Assembly: GCA_022072025.1 (NCBI GenBank)
Contig: JAJVIP010000003.1
Location: 64,001-103,985 of the forward strand
Direction: 5' to 3'
Length of the DNA: 39,985 bases
Source: Elusimicrobiota bacterium
GTDB taxonomy: Bacteria > Elusimicrobiota > Elusimicrobia > F11
The position numbers and the translations under genes were made by a program. Shown piece after piece: positions 14,056 through 23,196 of this stretch (position 1 is its first letter; every line of letters begins with the position of its first letter). Below the pieces are notes generated by a model that was given only the letters and a program-made list of their open reading frames with translations, ran no database searches and was not told the DNA's origin.

Positions 14056-14537
14056 GCGCTATTGCATCTGGAACGCCAATAACAGCTAACTTTATCAACG
14101 AGGCACTACAAAACGCTATCGGCATCCCACCAAATCCATATCACCCACTTGTTTGGATATTGGGTAAACCAAAAATAGGAAAGGGCGTTTATATTGGAGG
14201 TTTTTCTGAGGTCAACGCTAACGAATCGTCAATTACTATTGGTGACAATTGTGATATTGGATCTTTTGTGGTTATTAACTGTGCTGATTCCCATCGCAAA
14301 ACAATAGGGGCGAGCCGAGAGGTCGAAAGACTCCCTATAATTATAGGGAATAATGTTTTTATCGGTACTCAAAGTGCTATCCTGGGAGGGTGTAAGATTG
14401 GACACCATTCGGTTATAGCGGCTGGGTGTATTTTAAAAAATGCTATAATCCCTCCAATGTCTTTGGTATTAAGAGATGGGACAGTTAAAAAGAATTATTA
14501 TAAAAAACAGATTGTAATGGGAGTAATAACACAATGA
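14052..14537 (+). CDS. left-handed beta-helix (hexapeptide) acyltransferase
   Basis: The 161-residue protein has the repeating hexapeptide pattern of left-handed beta-helix acyltransferases: ITIGDNCDIGSFVVIN, then PIIIGNNVFIGTQSAILGGCKIGHHSVIAAGC. The H in the CADSHRK segment could be the catalytic histidine. This family transfers acetyl from acetyl-CoA to amino sugars, so it fits the N-acetylation step of an amino-sugar or nonulosonic acid pathway. It overlaps its neighbours by 4 bp on each side. Confidence 0.82.
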   Translation: MSAIASGTPITANFINEALQNAIGIPPNPYHPLVWILGKPKIGKGVYIGGFSEVNANESSITIGDNCDIGSFVVINCADSHRKTIGASREVERLPIIIGNNVFIGTQSAILGGCKIGHHSVIAAGCILKNAIIPPMSLVLRDGTVKKNYYKKQIVMGVITQ

Positions 14538-15178
14538 AAATAAGCATCCACCAACCCGCATACTTGCCATATCTCGGCTTCATAGAAAAGATGAAAAACT
14601 CAGATGTGTATGTATTCCTAGACACTGTTCAATTCTCTAAAAATAGTTTTGATAACCGCAATAAAATTATAGTTGATGGTAAAGAAAAATGGCTCACAAT
14701 CCCAATAAAACAAGACCTTGGGCAAACCTACCTTAAGACTAAACCAGTGGATATGAGTTGGTTAGATACCCATTTGAAGACAATTGCATATGCCTATAGA
14801 GATGCCCCAAACTTTGAGTATTATAAAAACGGGCTTTTGACTACCTATTCCTATGTTCGTCGCCTCCCTGCCCCCAACCTAGCAGACATTTGTTTTGAGA
14901 TGTTAATTTTTTGGAAGATGGTTTTTGATATGAAAACTAGAATTGTACGATCATCCCAATTTGATAGTTTCCCCAAGGATCTCCACTCTTCGGAGTTACT
15001 ACTTGAAATATGTAAGAGACTTGGAGCAACGGAATACTACTCTGGGAAAGCGGGAAAAGACTATCTAGATGAAAAAATCTTCACCGACGCTGGCATTAAT
15101 GTCTCATATCAGACATATGAGCCACCACATACCCTATCTGCCCTACATCAAATAATGACTGTTGGAGAGAAGTTGTGA
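14534..15178 (+). CDS. WbqC-like family protein
   Basis: The N-terminus ISIHQPAYLPYLGFIEKM with FLDTVQFSKNSF matches the WbqC-like family (conserved H-x-P-x-Y-L-P-x-L-G). WbqC proteins occur in O-antigen and other surface polysaccharide clusters; their biochemical role is unclear. The 214-residue length is usual. The gene overlaps the deacetylase start by 4 bases. This placement reinforces a glycan function for the whole block. Confidence 0.85.
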   Translation: MKISIHQPAYLPYLGFIEKMKNSDVYVFLDTVQFSKNSFDNRNKIIVDGKEKWLTIPIKQDLGQTYLKTKPVDMSWLDTHLKTIAYAYRDAPNFEYYKNGLLTTYSYVRRLPAPNLADICFEMLIFWKMVFDMKTRIVRSSQFDSFPKDLHSSELLLEICKRLGATEYYSGKAGKDYLDEKIFTDAGINVSYQTYEPPHTLSALHQIMTVGEKL

Positions 15179-15729
15179 AGATTTTGGTAATAGCTGCCCA
15201 TCCAGACGATGAAGTTCTCGGTTGTTGGGGAACAATCCTTAAACACAAAGAGGCTGGAGATGAGGTAAGAATTGAGATTATTTCTGCGGGTAGAGATGAT
15301 CCCAATGACCAAAAGTTTGATGTCCTCCCAGTAAAACAACTGGCAGATCTAATCCATGAGTATGTAATGGATTTTCACCCCGATATTGTCTATACCCATA
15401 ATAAACATGACATTAACCAAGATCATCGTAGAGTCTATGAAGCAACCATAATCGCTTGCCGTGGAGCATGGGTAGCACAAAAGATTTATGCCTACGAGGT
15501 CGCTACGCTGTCACAGGCACCTGGTTTTACCCCCAATCACTATGTACGGCTACCTCGCCCATCCATTGAGGCTAAAATTGATTACATGTGGAAACACTAT
15601 CAAGGAGAGATGAAATGTTATCCCCACCCCCGTTCTAGTGATGGTATAATGAGAATGGCTCAGTGGCGCGGGATGGAGGTTCAATCCGACTGTGCTGAAG
15701 CATTTGAAGTTATAAGGAGTATCGAATGA
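15175..15729 (+). CDS. PIG-L/LmbE-type N-acetylglucosamine deacetylase
   Basis: The gene starts with GTG at 15175, inside the stop codon of the preceding gene. The 184-residue product has the zinc-binding HPDDE motif (residues 9-13) and the second motif HDINQDHRRVYEAT typical of the PIG-L/LmbE family, which removes acetyl groups from N-acetylated sugars. The middle also contains an FHPDIVYTHNKHD segment. It may act on a precursor or on the finished glycan. Length agrees with short family members. Confidence 0.85.
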   Translation: MKILVIAAHPDDEVLGCWGTILKHKEAGDEVRIEIISAGRDDPNDQKFDVLPVKQLADLIHEYVMDFHPDIVYTHNKHDINQDHRRVYEATIIACRGAWVAQKIYAYEVATLSQAPGFTPNHYVRLPRPSIEAKIDYMWKHYQGEMKCYPHPRSSDGIMRMAQWRGMEVQSDCAEAFEVIRSIE

Positions 15730-16757
15730 TCAAATTTTATGTTCCAACTATAGACGAATCAGATAAAAGGGCAGTAATGGATGTCCTAGAGTCTAAATGG
15801 CTAACAAGTGGTCATATTACCGAACAGTTTGAAGAAGAATTTGCTAAATATGTTGGGGCTCCTTATGCAGTTGCCACTAATTCTTGTTCTAATGCGATGT
15901 TTTTGGCATTACAATATCAATTTGCCCATAATAATTCTCGGTGGGGGCAGTTTTCTGTCCCATCATTTACTTGTTCTGCCACTCCCCACGCCCTAATGTG
16001 GGCGGGAGTAACACCAACTTTTGTAGATATTGACCCTGAAACATTTGGAATGTTACCCACCCCATACCGTTCAATCCCCGTCCATTACGCTGGAAAATAC
16101 AACGAACAAAAACAGGTCTTAATAGAAGACTCTGCACATAGGCTTGTCCCCAAAAGCTTTACTGGAAACTTAACTTGCTATTCTTTCTATGTTACTAAAA
16201 ATATTACCTCTGGAGAGGGTGGGATGATTGCCTGTGCAACAAAAGAACAGGCAGAATGGTTAAAAGCTGCGAGGTTATATGGAATACAAGATGGAGCATG
16301 GAGAAGAAATGTTAAGAAATCTTGGGACTTCTCAGTTGATTTTGTTGGTTGGAAGTGCAACCCGATTGACCTAACCATGGCTCTTGGACTATCACAACTT
16401 CGAAAAGCTGACATATTTTTTGAAGAGCGTAAAAGAGTTGCTAAAAGATATGATGAACTTTTGGGAGTAGAAACAGACTGGGAGGCTAATCACCTCTACC
16501 CAATTCTTCTAAACAAGAGGGACGAATTTATCGAAGAGATGAAGAAAAAAGAAATCCAAGTTTCTGTTCATTTTCCTCCTCTCCACCTGCAACCTGCATA
16601 TAAAAATATAAGTAGTCCCCTACCAAACACTGAGTGGGTTTGGGATCACATTGTTTCCTTACCAATTTATCCATATATGGAAGATAAAGATATTGTGACT
16701 GTGGCGGGGGAAGTTAATCAGTGGAGGGGAAAATATGGAATTGCCAAAAAAGATTGA
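15726..16757 (+). CDS. DegT/DnrJ/EryC1/StrS-family PLP aminotransferase
   Basis: The 343-residue protein starts with AAGGAG upstream. It shows the family pattern: TDESDKRAVMDVLESKWLTSG-like N-terminus, SVPSFTCSATPHALMWAG, DIDPETFGM, EDSAH and SFYVTKNITSGEGGM. The lysine in the last motif forms the PLP Schiff base. These enzymes transfer an amino group from glutamate to a 4-keto sugar nucleotide. With the SDR and acyltransferase, it would make an acetamido sugar. Its 3' end overlaps the next gene by 23 bp. Confidence 0.9.
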   Translation: MIKFYVPTIDESDKRAVMDVLESKWLTSGHITEQFEEEFAKYVGAPYAVATNSCSNAMFLALQYQFAHNNSRWGQFSVPSFTCSATPHALMWAGVTPTFVDIDPETFGMLPTPYRSIPVHYAGKYNEQKQVLIEDSAHRLVPKSFTGNLTCYSFYVTKNITSGEGGMIACATKEQAEWLKAARLYGIQDGAWRRNVKKSWDFSVDFVGWKCNPIDLTMALGLSQLRKADIFFEERKRVAKRYDELLGVETDWEANHLYPILLNKRDEFIEEMKKKEIQVSVHFPPLHLQPAYKNISSPLPNTEWVWDHIVSLPIYPYMEDKDIVTVAGEVNQWRGKYGIAKKD

Positions 16758-17223
16758 CATTGGTTGTGGAAATTCTCCTAGAGATGGATATGTTGGTGTA
16801 GATCTTTTTGTGGGAGCAGAGATTCAAGATGACATCACAAAACTAGAAAAGTTCCCAGACAACTATGTAGAAGCCGTTAATACTGCCCATATTCTTGAAC
16901 ATCTTAAAAACGACGATGTGCCGCTGGCAATGAGTCAAGTTTTTAGAGTACTTATCCCAGGGGGGAGATGGGATGTAGAAGTGCCAGACTTTCCATGGGT
17001 TATCCAGGACTTTCTCAACACAGAAGAAACTGGAAGGTGGGGGTGGAAACTCCAAACAGTCTTTGGTTTACAAAATCATGATGGAGAATATCATAAAACT
17101 GGATTTAGCGTTGATAGAATGAAGGGGATGCTGATGGGGGCGGGGTTCAAAATAGAATCCATAGAATCAGTTTTTAGTGAAAGATATAACCAACAAGTTA
17201 TTAGAGCGACAGCAATCAAATGA
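16735..17223 (+). CDS. SAM-dependent methyltransferase, paralogue A
   Basis: The 162-residue protein has motif I IDIGCGNSPRDGYVG, then a VDLF acidic loop, AHILEHL, and FRVLIPGGRWDVEVPDF. This is the Methyltransf_11-like arrangement seen also at 27591-28187 and at the C-terminus of 28197-29807, so the three look paralogous. GGAGGGG precedes the start. The acceptor is unknown; the gene lies between the aminotransferase and a glycosyltransferase-like gene. Confidence 0.82.
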   Translation: MELPKKIDIGCGNSPRDGYVGVDLFVGAEIQDDITKLEKFPDNYVEAVNTAHILEHLKNDDVPLAMSQVFRVLIPGGRWDVEVPDFPWVIQDFLNTEETGRWGWKLQTVFGLQNHDGEYHKTGFSVDRMKGMLMGAGFKIESIESVFSERYNQQVIRATAIK

Positions 17224-18191
17224 AAAAGTTAGTAATGTTTGCCCACTCATACTGGGAACTGCACTGGACATATAGAGTTTTAAAGTCTTTGAGCATCCCC
17301 GTAGTATCAGATAGTCCTCATGTTTATGAAGTGGCTAAGAAATTGGGACTGGTGACTATTGAAACCGACTGGAGACAGTGGTTGGGGGAGAATGATTTCG
17401 ACGGCGTGATCACCACAAATATGCACCTTGGTCAAAATAGAGAGACTGTTGAAAAGTTTTTTGGTTCTGGAAGACTTGCCATATTAATGCAACACGCCTG
17501 GGATAGCGATCTAAATATTCTTGATAAATTTTGGAACTATGACATGTCGAGATTTACTCACTACTTAGTGGGATCTACACAAGATGAGGAGTGGTTAAGA
17601 GCCAAGCACGGGGATAAAATTGTGTATACTGGGATGCCAAGGTTGGATGATTTATATGAGGTAAAACAAGAAGCCATGGACAACCAAGGTCAATTTTTTC
17701 TTTCCATAATCCCAGATAATGGGGTGCACGGAGATAGGGTGAGGCAGGAATATTTTCACCTAGCTAGTAGTGGAAAATACAATGTCAGGTTTAAAATCCA
17801 CCCAGGTGGGCAGTATGAACCGACCAAACAATCTCTATTAGATGTCAACCCAAACTTTATTTGTTTACCAGATCCAGACGACGACCCACTCTATACTTAT
17901 AGGATGATTCAATCTTCTTCTGGTGTACTGGCGGTAGAATCTTTTATAACGGTCGAGACTAGCTTGTTGGAAAAACCAATTATCTTCTTTGGGATTGATC
18001 AAATGGATTCATCTTTTTATAACAGAGAGGAAAACTCCAGGCAAAAAGATCGCCTAGATCCCAATATGTCGTCTACCATTGACTCTCCTATATTTACTGA
18101 CGCCCAGAGAAAAATATCAGAAAGGTATTTATGCGATGGACAAAATACAAAAAGGGTTGTAGAATATTTATATAAGCTTATTAATGAATAA
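17220..18191 (+). CDS. GT-B glycosyltransferase, CDP-glycerol glycerophosphotransferase-like
   Basis: The 323-residue protein begins KKLVMFAHSYWELHWTYRVLKS and later has ILMQHAWDSD, YLVGSTQDEEWL, YTGMPRLDDLYE, FKIHPGG and VAVESFITVETSLLEKPIIFFG. This layout matches the GT-B fold of CDP-glycerol:poly(glycerophosphate) glycerophosphotransferases and related polysaccharide transferases. It might polymerise a polyol-phosphate or transfer a sugar. It starts within the previous stop codon with no clear ribosome site, so translation is probably coupled. Confidence 0.6.
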   Translation: MKKLVMFAHSYWELHWTYRVLKSLSIPVVSDSPHVYEVAKKLGLVTIETDWRQWLGENDFDGVITTNMHLGQNRETVEKFFGSGRLAILMQHAWDSDLNILDKFWNYDMSRFTHYLVGSTQDEEWLRAKHGDKIVYTGMPRLDDLYEVKQEAMDNQGQFFLSIIPDNGVHGDRVRQEYFHLASSGKYNVRFKIHPGGQYEPTKQSLLDVNPNFICLPDPDDDPLYTYRMIQSSSGVLAVESFITVETSLLEKPIIFFGIDQMDSSFYNREENSRQKDRLDPNMSSTIDSPIFTDAQRKISERYLCDGQNTKRVVEYLYKLINE

Positions 18192-18200
18192 AGGAATTGT

Positions 18201-18989
18201 ATGAGATTATTTATAGGGATGCCCGTCTATATCACCAACGAACTCCACCTCGATTACACCCGCCAAACCATTGAATCGATTAAAACAAAACACGAATATG
18301 AGTTGATGTTGATTGTCACTCATTGTGATCCAGCTCTCCGCCCCGAGTTAGATAAACTTGGGACTACGGTAGATAATCCCAAGGGTAATATTTTAGCTTC
18401 TGCGTGGAACTATGCCATTCAACTTGGATTAGAGGTAGGTCATGATTATATTTTTCTACCCAATAATGATATTGTTTTTCATCCTCAAGCCATTGATAAT
18501 CTAGTAGATTTTGCTCAAAAACACATGGACTTTTTAATGGTTACTTCCGCCGAGCATATTGGTCTTCGCACTCTCAACGACCAAGTGCTAGATAATAACT
18601 GGGATGAACATCCCCACTTCTCCTGTTTTATGCTTAACCCAGTTGCTTTAGAAGCGCTGAGAGAAATGGAAGAGGGGACCCCAGAACCATTCCCAGGAAG
18701 ATTTGATGAGGGGTTTGTTCCCGCATATTTTGAGGATGGAGATTTTCACCAGAGAATTTTGCGAGCGGGAATGATTGCGGCAAAAACTGGTTCATCATGG
18801 TTCTACCACTATGGTTCTCGCACAATTAAATCTGACGATGATCTCAATCGCAAAAATGCTTCTACCTATGAAAATAACAGACGATATTTTATTAAGAAAT
18901 GGGGGTTTGATCCCCACGGAGTAGTTATTGGGAACGATGACCCAATCCGTTGGACATACTCACAACCATTTGGAGGTGAAAATGAATAA
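18201..18989 (+). CDS. glycosyltransferase family 2
   Basis: The 262-residue GT-A protein begins MRLFIGMPVYITNELHLDY, with MLIVTHCD, NPKGNILASAWNYAI and a DxD-like PNNDIVF, then EDGDFHQRILRAG near residue 178, which carries the acidic catalytic base of the family. It should transfer a sugar with inversion. The ribosome site AAAGGA lies upstream. It overlaps the next gene by 8 bp. Confidence 0.83.
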   Translation: MRLFIGMPVYITNELHLDYTRQTIESIKTKHEYELMLIVTHCDPALRPELDKLGTTVDNPKGNILASAWNYAIQLGLEVGHDYIFLPNNDIVFHPQAIDNLVDFAQKHMDFLMVTSAEHIGLRTLNDQVLDNNWDEHPHFSCFMLNPVALEALREMEEGTPEPFPGRFDEGFVPAYFEDGDFHQRILRAGMIAAKTGSSWFYHYGSRTIKSDDDLNRKNASTYENNRRYFIKKWGFDPHGVVIGNDDPIRWTYSQPFGGENE

Positions 18990-20427
18990 AGAAAAGAAGC
19001 CCATTAAAGTTTTGGCTTGGTGTGATAGTCCAGCCGTAAGCACAGGATTTGCAACAGTTTCTAGGGGAATTTTAAAACACCTAGCTAACACTGGCGACTA
19101 CTTAATTGACATAATTGGGATTAATGATCGTGGTGGATATAAAGATCCATACGAACACCCATATCGAATTTATCCAGCCAAGGCAGGGATTGATGTTAAT
19201 GGAGACTACCATGGTCGCCCAACTCTCATCTCGGCTCTACTTGGTAAAGATAAAGAGCTACTTCCTCCGTGGGATATTGTTTTTCTTTTGAATGATCCAT
19301 TTATATTGGAAGAGCCAATCCAAGTATTTAATACTGGGACTCTTCCTGTTATCAAAAAAACACAGGAAACATGGAAAGAAAAAATTGATCCAGGATTTTG
19401 GTTTAAGACAATCTATTATATCCCAGTAGACTCACCCATAAAGGGGAATTGGGTTGATGCCTCTATTGCCCACTGTGATTATCCTGTAAGTTATTCTAAT
19501 TATGGCAAGGCAGAAATAGAAAAAGCTGACCAGGGATTGGGCAACCCAACTAAGGTTGGGGATAGAATGAAAACAATATATCATGGTGTTGACTTAACTC
19601 AGTTTAAACCAATCACTCCAGAAGAGAGAAAAGCATTTAGAGATAAATTCTTCGAGGGGAAAGTACACGATGAAACCTTTGTAGTTACATCGGTGGCTAG
19701 AAATCAGCTCCGCAAAGACATCCCTAGAACAATGAAAATCTTTAGAGAGTTCCAGAAGCGTAGACCAGATTCCTTCCTCTATATCCACGCCGCCGAAAAA
19801 GATGCTTGGGGTTCACTTCGGGAATATGCCACCATGTTTGGGCTTGAACTAGGGAAAGACTGGGCTGTCCCAGCAGGATTCTCGGCTCACTATGGGTTCC
19901 CAACCACATTTATGAATGATCTATACAACTCCTCGGATGCTATTTTAAGCACCACCCTTGGAGAGGGGGTTGGATATTATAACCTAGAGTCTTTTGCCAC
20001 AAAGACACTTGTAGTTGCTCCAGACAATACTGTCCACCCAGAACTATTCAACTATGATCCTAAAAAAGTTGATGTCGGTAATATTCAAAATCTACCAGAT
20101 ACAGAAACGCTCCGCGGGCTACCATACAAGTCTGGATCAACATCTTCTGAGTGGGCGACCTATGGACCACAAGACTTTGAGCGTGTTCGCCCTCTTGGGA
20201 ATGTAGATGATGCTGTTAAAAAGCTTGTGTGGGCATTCGACAACCCAGATAAAGTTAAAAAGATTACCCAAAATGCCTACGATTGGATTCAGGATTATAC
20301 CTGGGAGAAAATCGGGGATCAGTGGGATAAGTTGTTTAAGGAGGTCTATGACGAACTCGAAAAGGAACGATCCAAAGCAAGAGTGGCTTCAAATCTCAAG
20401 CCTAGATCCACACCCGCTAAATCCTAA
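18982..20427 (+). CDS. glycosyltransferase family 4-like (GT-B)
   Basis: The start at 18982 is selected because GGAGGTGAAA lies just before it; an in-frame ATG at 18928 lacks this. The 481-residue protein begins IKVLAWCDSPAVSTGFATVSRG, has YHGVDLTQFKP (the hinge motif between GT-B domains), SVARNQLRKDIPRTMKIFREF, and STTLGEGVGYYNLESFAT near the C-terminus, which matches the E-x7-E region of GT4 enzymes. It would be a retaining sugar transferase. Its last 80 bp are shared with the next gene in another frame. Confidence 0.85.
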   Translation: MNKEKKPIKVLAWCDSPAVSTGFATVSRGILKHLANTGDYLIDIIGINDRGGYKDPYEHPYRIYPAKAGIDVNGDYHGRPTLISALLGKDKELLPPWDIVFLLNDPFILEEPIQVFNTGTLPVIKKTQETWKEKIDPGFWFKTIYYIPVDSPIKGNWVDASIAHCDYPVSYSNYGKAEIEKADQGLGNPTKVGDRMKTIYHGVDLTQFKPITPEERKAFRDKFFEGKVHDETFVVTSVARNQLRKDIPRTMKIFREFQKRRPDSFLYIHAAEKDAWGSLREYATMFGLELGKDWAVPAGFSAHYGFPTTFMNDLYNSSDAILSTTLGEGVGYYNLESFATKTLVVAPDNTVHPELFNYDPKKVDVGNIQNLPDTETLRGLPYKSGSTSSEWATYGPQDFERVRPLGNVDDAVKKLVWAFDNPDKVKKITQNAYDWIQDYTWEKIGDQWDKLFKEVYDELEKERSKARVASNLKPRSTPAKS

Positions 20428-21037
20428 TGAACTAAGCGAGGAATATCTCCACAAGCTTAAAAAGAATATTCAGCGGAGTGGTCAGTACCCAGCTATTATT
20501 GTCCGCGCAAAAGGAGATGGTAGATATGAGATACTAGACGGCTGGCATCGTAGCAGAGTATTGGATGAAATGGGGAAGGACATCGCCCGTTGTGAGATTT
20601 GGGATGTAGATTCTAGGGAGGCGAAGCTATTAGTTGCCACGCTCAACCGCCTTCACGGGGTCGATGATGCCCATAAGCGAGCCGTTTTATTGGGAGAATT
20701 GGCAGGAGAATTTGAGACAGATCTCGTAGAATTACTCCCAGATTCTGGTAGATCTCTTGATGCTCTCCTAAAAACGATTGAGACAGACACTCCAGACATA
20801 AATACAGAGCGGGGATTAATAGAAGATCAGCTTTTACGAAGTGGTGTTGACCCCGAAAAGGCCGAACAAATGGCTAATCTCCACCGCCCCCCATCCGACA
20901 AAAAGGTTTTGACATTTTTCTTTAAGGATGAACTTGAGTATAATAAGGCTAACAAATATTTTATGGGCAAGGATAAAACTGCCGTCCTAATGGAATTAAT
21001 AAATGCTGGAGTTAAAACAGATGAAACCAGGACATAG
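20348..21037 (+). CDS. ParB/Srx-like N-terminal domain protein
   Basis: The start at 20348 has AAGGAGG upstream and gives a family-like N-terminus, WLQISSLDPHPLNPNELSE, followed by GRYEILDGWHRSRVLDEMGK (the ParB/Srx nuclease-like signature), AVLLGELAGEF and a helical C-terminal half. The 229-residue protein is typical of phage ParB-like proteins found next to terminase genes, where they may bind DNA or help packaging. It overlaps the glycosyltransferase by 80 bp in another frame, which is long for this window. Confidence 0.78.
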   Translation: MTNSKRNDPKQEWLQISSLDPHPLNPNELSEEYLHKLKKNIQRSGQYPAIIVRAKGDGRYEILDGWHRSRVLDEMGKDIARCEIWDVDSREAKLLVATLNRLHGVDDAHKRAVLLGELAGEFETDLVELLPDSGRSLDALLKTIETDTPDINTERGLIEDQLLRSGVDPEKAEQMANLHRPPSDKKVLTFFFKDELEYNKANKYFMGKDKTAVLMELINAGVKTDETRT

Positions 21038-21599
21038 GCTACCTACAAAGAAAACTCATGATTGGCCAGCTCTCAAAAAAGAGTTTTTGGCAAGTGAGTA
21101 TGACACAGTATCAGACTATCTTAAATTTAAGGGTATGCGACCAGTGAGTTGGTTAAACCAAACCACTGGATGGAGGGCTGAAAAAGATGAGATCAAAAAG
21201 AAGGCTCTGGAAAGATCTAAACAACATTTAATTAATGGGGAAGCCCACGATTTAAATGAGGTTAGAGATAGACAGGCTCGCCTCGCTAGGTTTATGCAGT
21301 TGAAGGGGACTGCCTCTCTAAAAACACTAAACCCCAAAGATGTAGAAGAAGCTAGAAAATTAATTGTATCTGGAATGGAAACGGAGCGAAAGGCTCTAGG
21401 AATGGACGCAGCAAGACCAACCAGTCTTACTCAAATTAATATTGGTCCAAAAACAAACCTAGACAAGCTCCTGGAAGGAATGGATTATGAAGGAATTCTC
21501 AAACTTATTGCCGAGCTTAGGGAACACAGAGCTGGAATCATTGGAGAAGCAACTGTTGTTAATGGCTCGTCAAAAGTTGAAGAAGGAGAAACTGTCTGA
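21021..21599 (+). CDS. possible terminase small subunit
   Basis: The 192-residue protein is charged and mostly helical, with an N-terminal region that could be a helix-turn-helix (DWPALKKEFLASEYDTVSDYLKFKG) and a central coiled-coil stretch. It sits immediately upstream of, and overlaps by 38 bp, the terminase large subunit gene, the usual place for the DNA-recognising small subunit. The call rests on position and general character. The start at 21021 is preferred to 21003 from a GGAG about 10 nt upstream. Confidence 0.6.
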   Translation: MKPGHRLPTKKTHDWPALKKEFLASEYDTVSDYLKFKGMRPVSWLNQTTGWRAEKDEIKKKALERSKQHLINGEAHDLNEVRDRQARLARFMQLKGTASLKTLNPKDVEEARKLIVSGMETERKALGMDAARPTSLTQINIGPKTNLDKLLEGMDYEGILKLIAELREHRAGIIGEATVVNGSSKVEEGETV

Positions 21600-23187
21600 T
21601 TACTGGACTTGGGTAAGAGCAGTTTGGCTTAATGCTAGGGGGAAGCCCCTCACCTTCGACAATAGACATTATCTTAAAATGGTCTACCAGGATCAGTTTA
21701 AGAGTCTTGTTTTTACAAAGTCAGCCCAGATGGGTCTTTCTGAACGGGGTATTTCTGAGGCCACTTGGGTTGCTGACCAGCTAGATAAAGTTACCCTCTA
21801 TACTTTCCCCGCCCAAATCCAGCTCCAGGACTTTGTACAAGCTCGTGTCAACCCAGTTATTAACACATCCGAATATCTAAAGTCTAGAACTGAAGAAGTG
21901 GATGAAAAAATTCATAAGTTGGGGCTCAAGAAAATTGGTAAGGGATTTATCTATTTTCGTGGATCTCAAAATGAGAAGCAGATAATCTCGGTTGATGCTG
22001 ATATGGTGGTTCTGGATGAGCGCGACCGCTTTAGTGATGATAGTATCCCCTACATTGATAAGCGTATGCTTGGATCAGATCTTAAGTGGCGCAGGGAAAT
22101 TTCAACCCCTACTCTCCCAGATATGGGAATTCACAAATCATACTTAGACAGCGACCAAAGAATTTGGGAAATAGAATGTAAGGCTTGTGGGTTGTGGCAG
22201 GAACTAGATATTTTTGAAAACATTAACTTTGATAAAAGTATTTGTTTTTGCAAAGGATGTCTGAAAGAAATCGATAGACTCGGGGACGGGAGGTGGAGGG
22301 CACTTAAACCAGAGAGAACTGAGGTTCATGGATATAAAGTTAATGGTCTTTATAATCCAATGGTTGATGTTGATCAGATTGTAAGAAAGTATAAAAATGC
22401 AAACCTAAATGGATTTTCAGAGTTACAACAGTTCTTTAACCAGGACATCGGGATTCCATATGAAATTAAGGGGCAGAGCTTACAATTAAGTGATCTTGAA
22501 AAGTGTCGCAGGGATTATAATATACCCTATAATACTAAACATAATACCTTTGCTGGGTGCGATGTTGGGAACACTAAACATCATATGGTTGTTGTCCAAA
22601 GAAGGGGGAATTCTTTACTGAGGGTTGTGTGGGCGGGGGTGGTAAATAGCTTCTTCGGACCACAAAATTCAGTTGAATCTGTGATGGAAACATATGGAGT
22701 TAATCGCCTGGTAATAGATAAAAAACCTCAAACTACCATGGTAGCAAAACTTATTGAGAAGTATGGGAAGAGGGTTTATGCCTCTAACTACCCCAATATG
22801 ATCTTTTCGGTTAAAAACTATTTTAATTGGGACGATGTAAAAAGAGAACTTGATGTTGACAGAACAATCAGTTTGGACTATCTTATAAGTGATATACAAA
22901 ATGAAAGGATTGAGCTCCCTGGGAATATTAATTCGGTAGAATCATTCTACGATCAGCTAAGATCATCTGTTCGCATTACAGAAAAAAATAAGCGGACTGG
23001 TATTGAAACTGCTCGGTGGGTAGAAAAAAAGGCAGATCACTATCTACATGCCATGAACTACGCAAGAATGGCTCAAATAGGAATTAAGTCCTCTCAGGCA
23101 TTACTAGACTACTACCGTGAGCCAGAAGAAGGACTCACACCCAATCTTGTGGATTGGATACGCGTCAACGGATCGCGTTTGTCTTAA
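21562..23187 (+). CDS. terminase large subunit, GpA type
   Basis: The 541-residue protein has a deviant Walker A, KSAQMGLSE (near residues 53-61; GpA-type terminases read Q-x-G-x-S/T), and a Walker B MVVLDERDRF (148-157). Next come a CxxC...CxxC zinc-type segment (ECKAC and CFCKGC) and a C-terminal nuclease domain beginning GCDVGNTKHHMVVV. It cuts concatemeric DNA and powers its translocation into the prohead. The start at 21562 is the first ATG in the region; a longer frame reaches back to 21487. Position before the portal gene supports the call. Confidence 0.88.
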   Translation: MARQKLKKEKLSDYWTWVRAVWLNARGKPLTFDNRHYLKMVYQDQFKSLVFTKSAQMGLSERGISEATWVADQLDKVTLYTFPAQIQLQDFVQARVNPVINTSEYLKSRTEEVDEKIHKLGLKKIGKGFIYFRGSQNEKQIISVDADMVVLDERDRFSDDSIPYIDKRMLGSDLKWRREISTPTLPDMGIHKSYLDSDQRIWEIECKACGLWQELDIFENINFDKSICFCKGCLKEIDRLGDGRWRALKPERTEVHGYKVNGLYNPMVDVDQIVRKYKNANLNGFSELQQFFNQDIGIPYEIKGQSLQLSDLEKCRRDYNIPYNTKHNTFAGCDVGNTKHHMVVVQRRGNSLLRVVWAGVVNSFFGPQNSVESVMETYGVNRLVIDKKPQTTMVAKLIEKYGKRVYASNYPNMIFSVKNYFNWDDVKRELDVDRTISLDYLISDIQNERIELPGNINSVESFYDQLRSSVRITEKNKRTGIETARWVEKKADHYLHAMNYARMAQIGIKSSQALLDYYREPEEGLTPNLVDWIRVNGSRLS

Positions 23188-23196
23188 AGGAGAAAT

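Noticed and set aside
20207-20347. N-terminal extension of the ParB-like protein
   Set aside because: The extra 47 residues run out of frame through conserved glycosyltransferase sequence and have no ribosome site; the start at 20348 has AAGGAGG.
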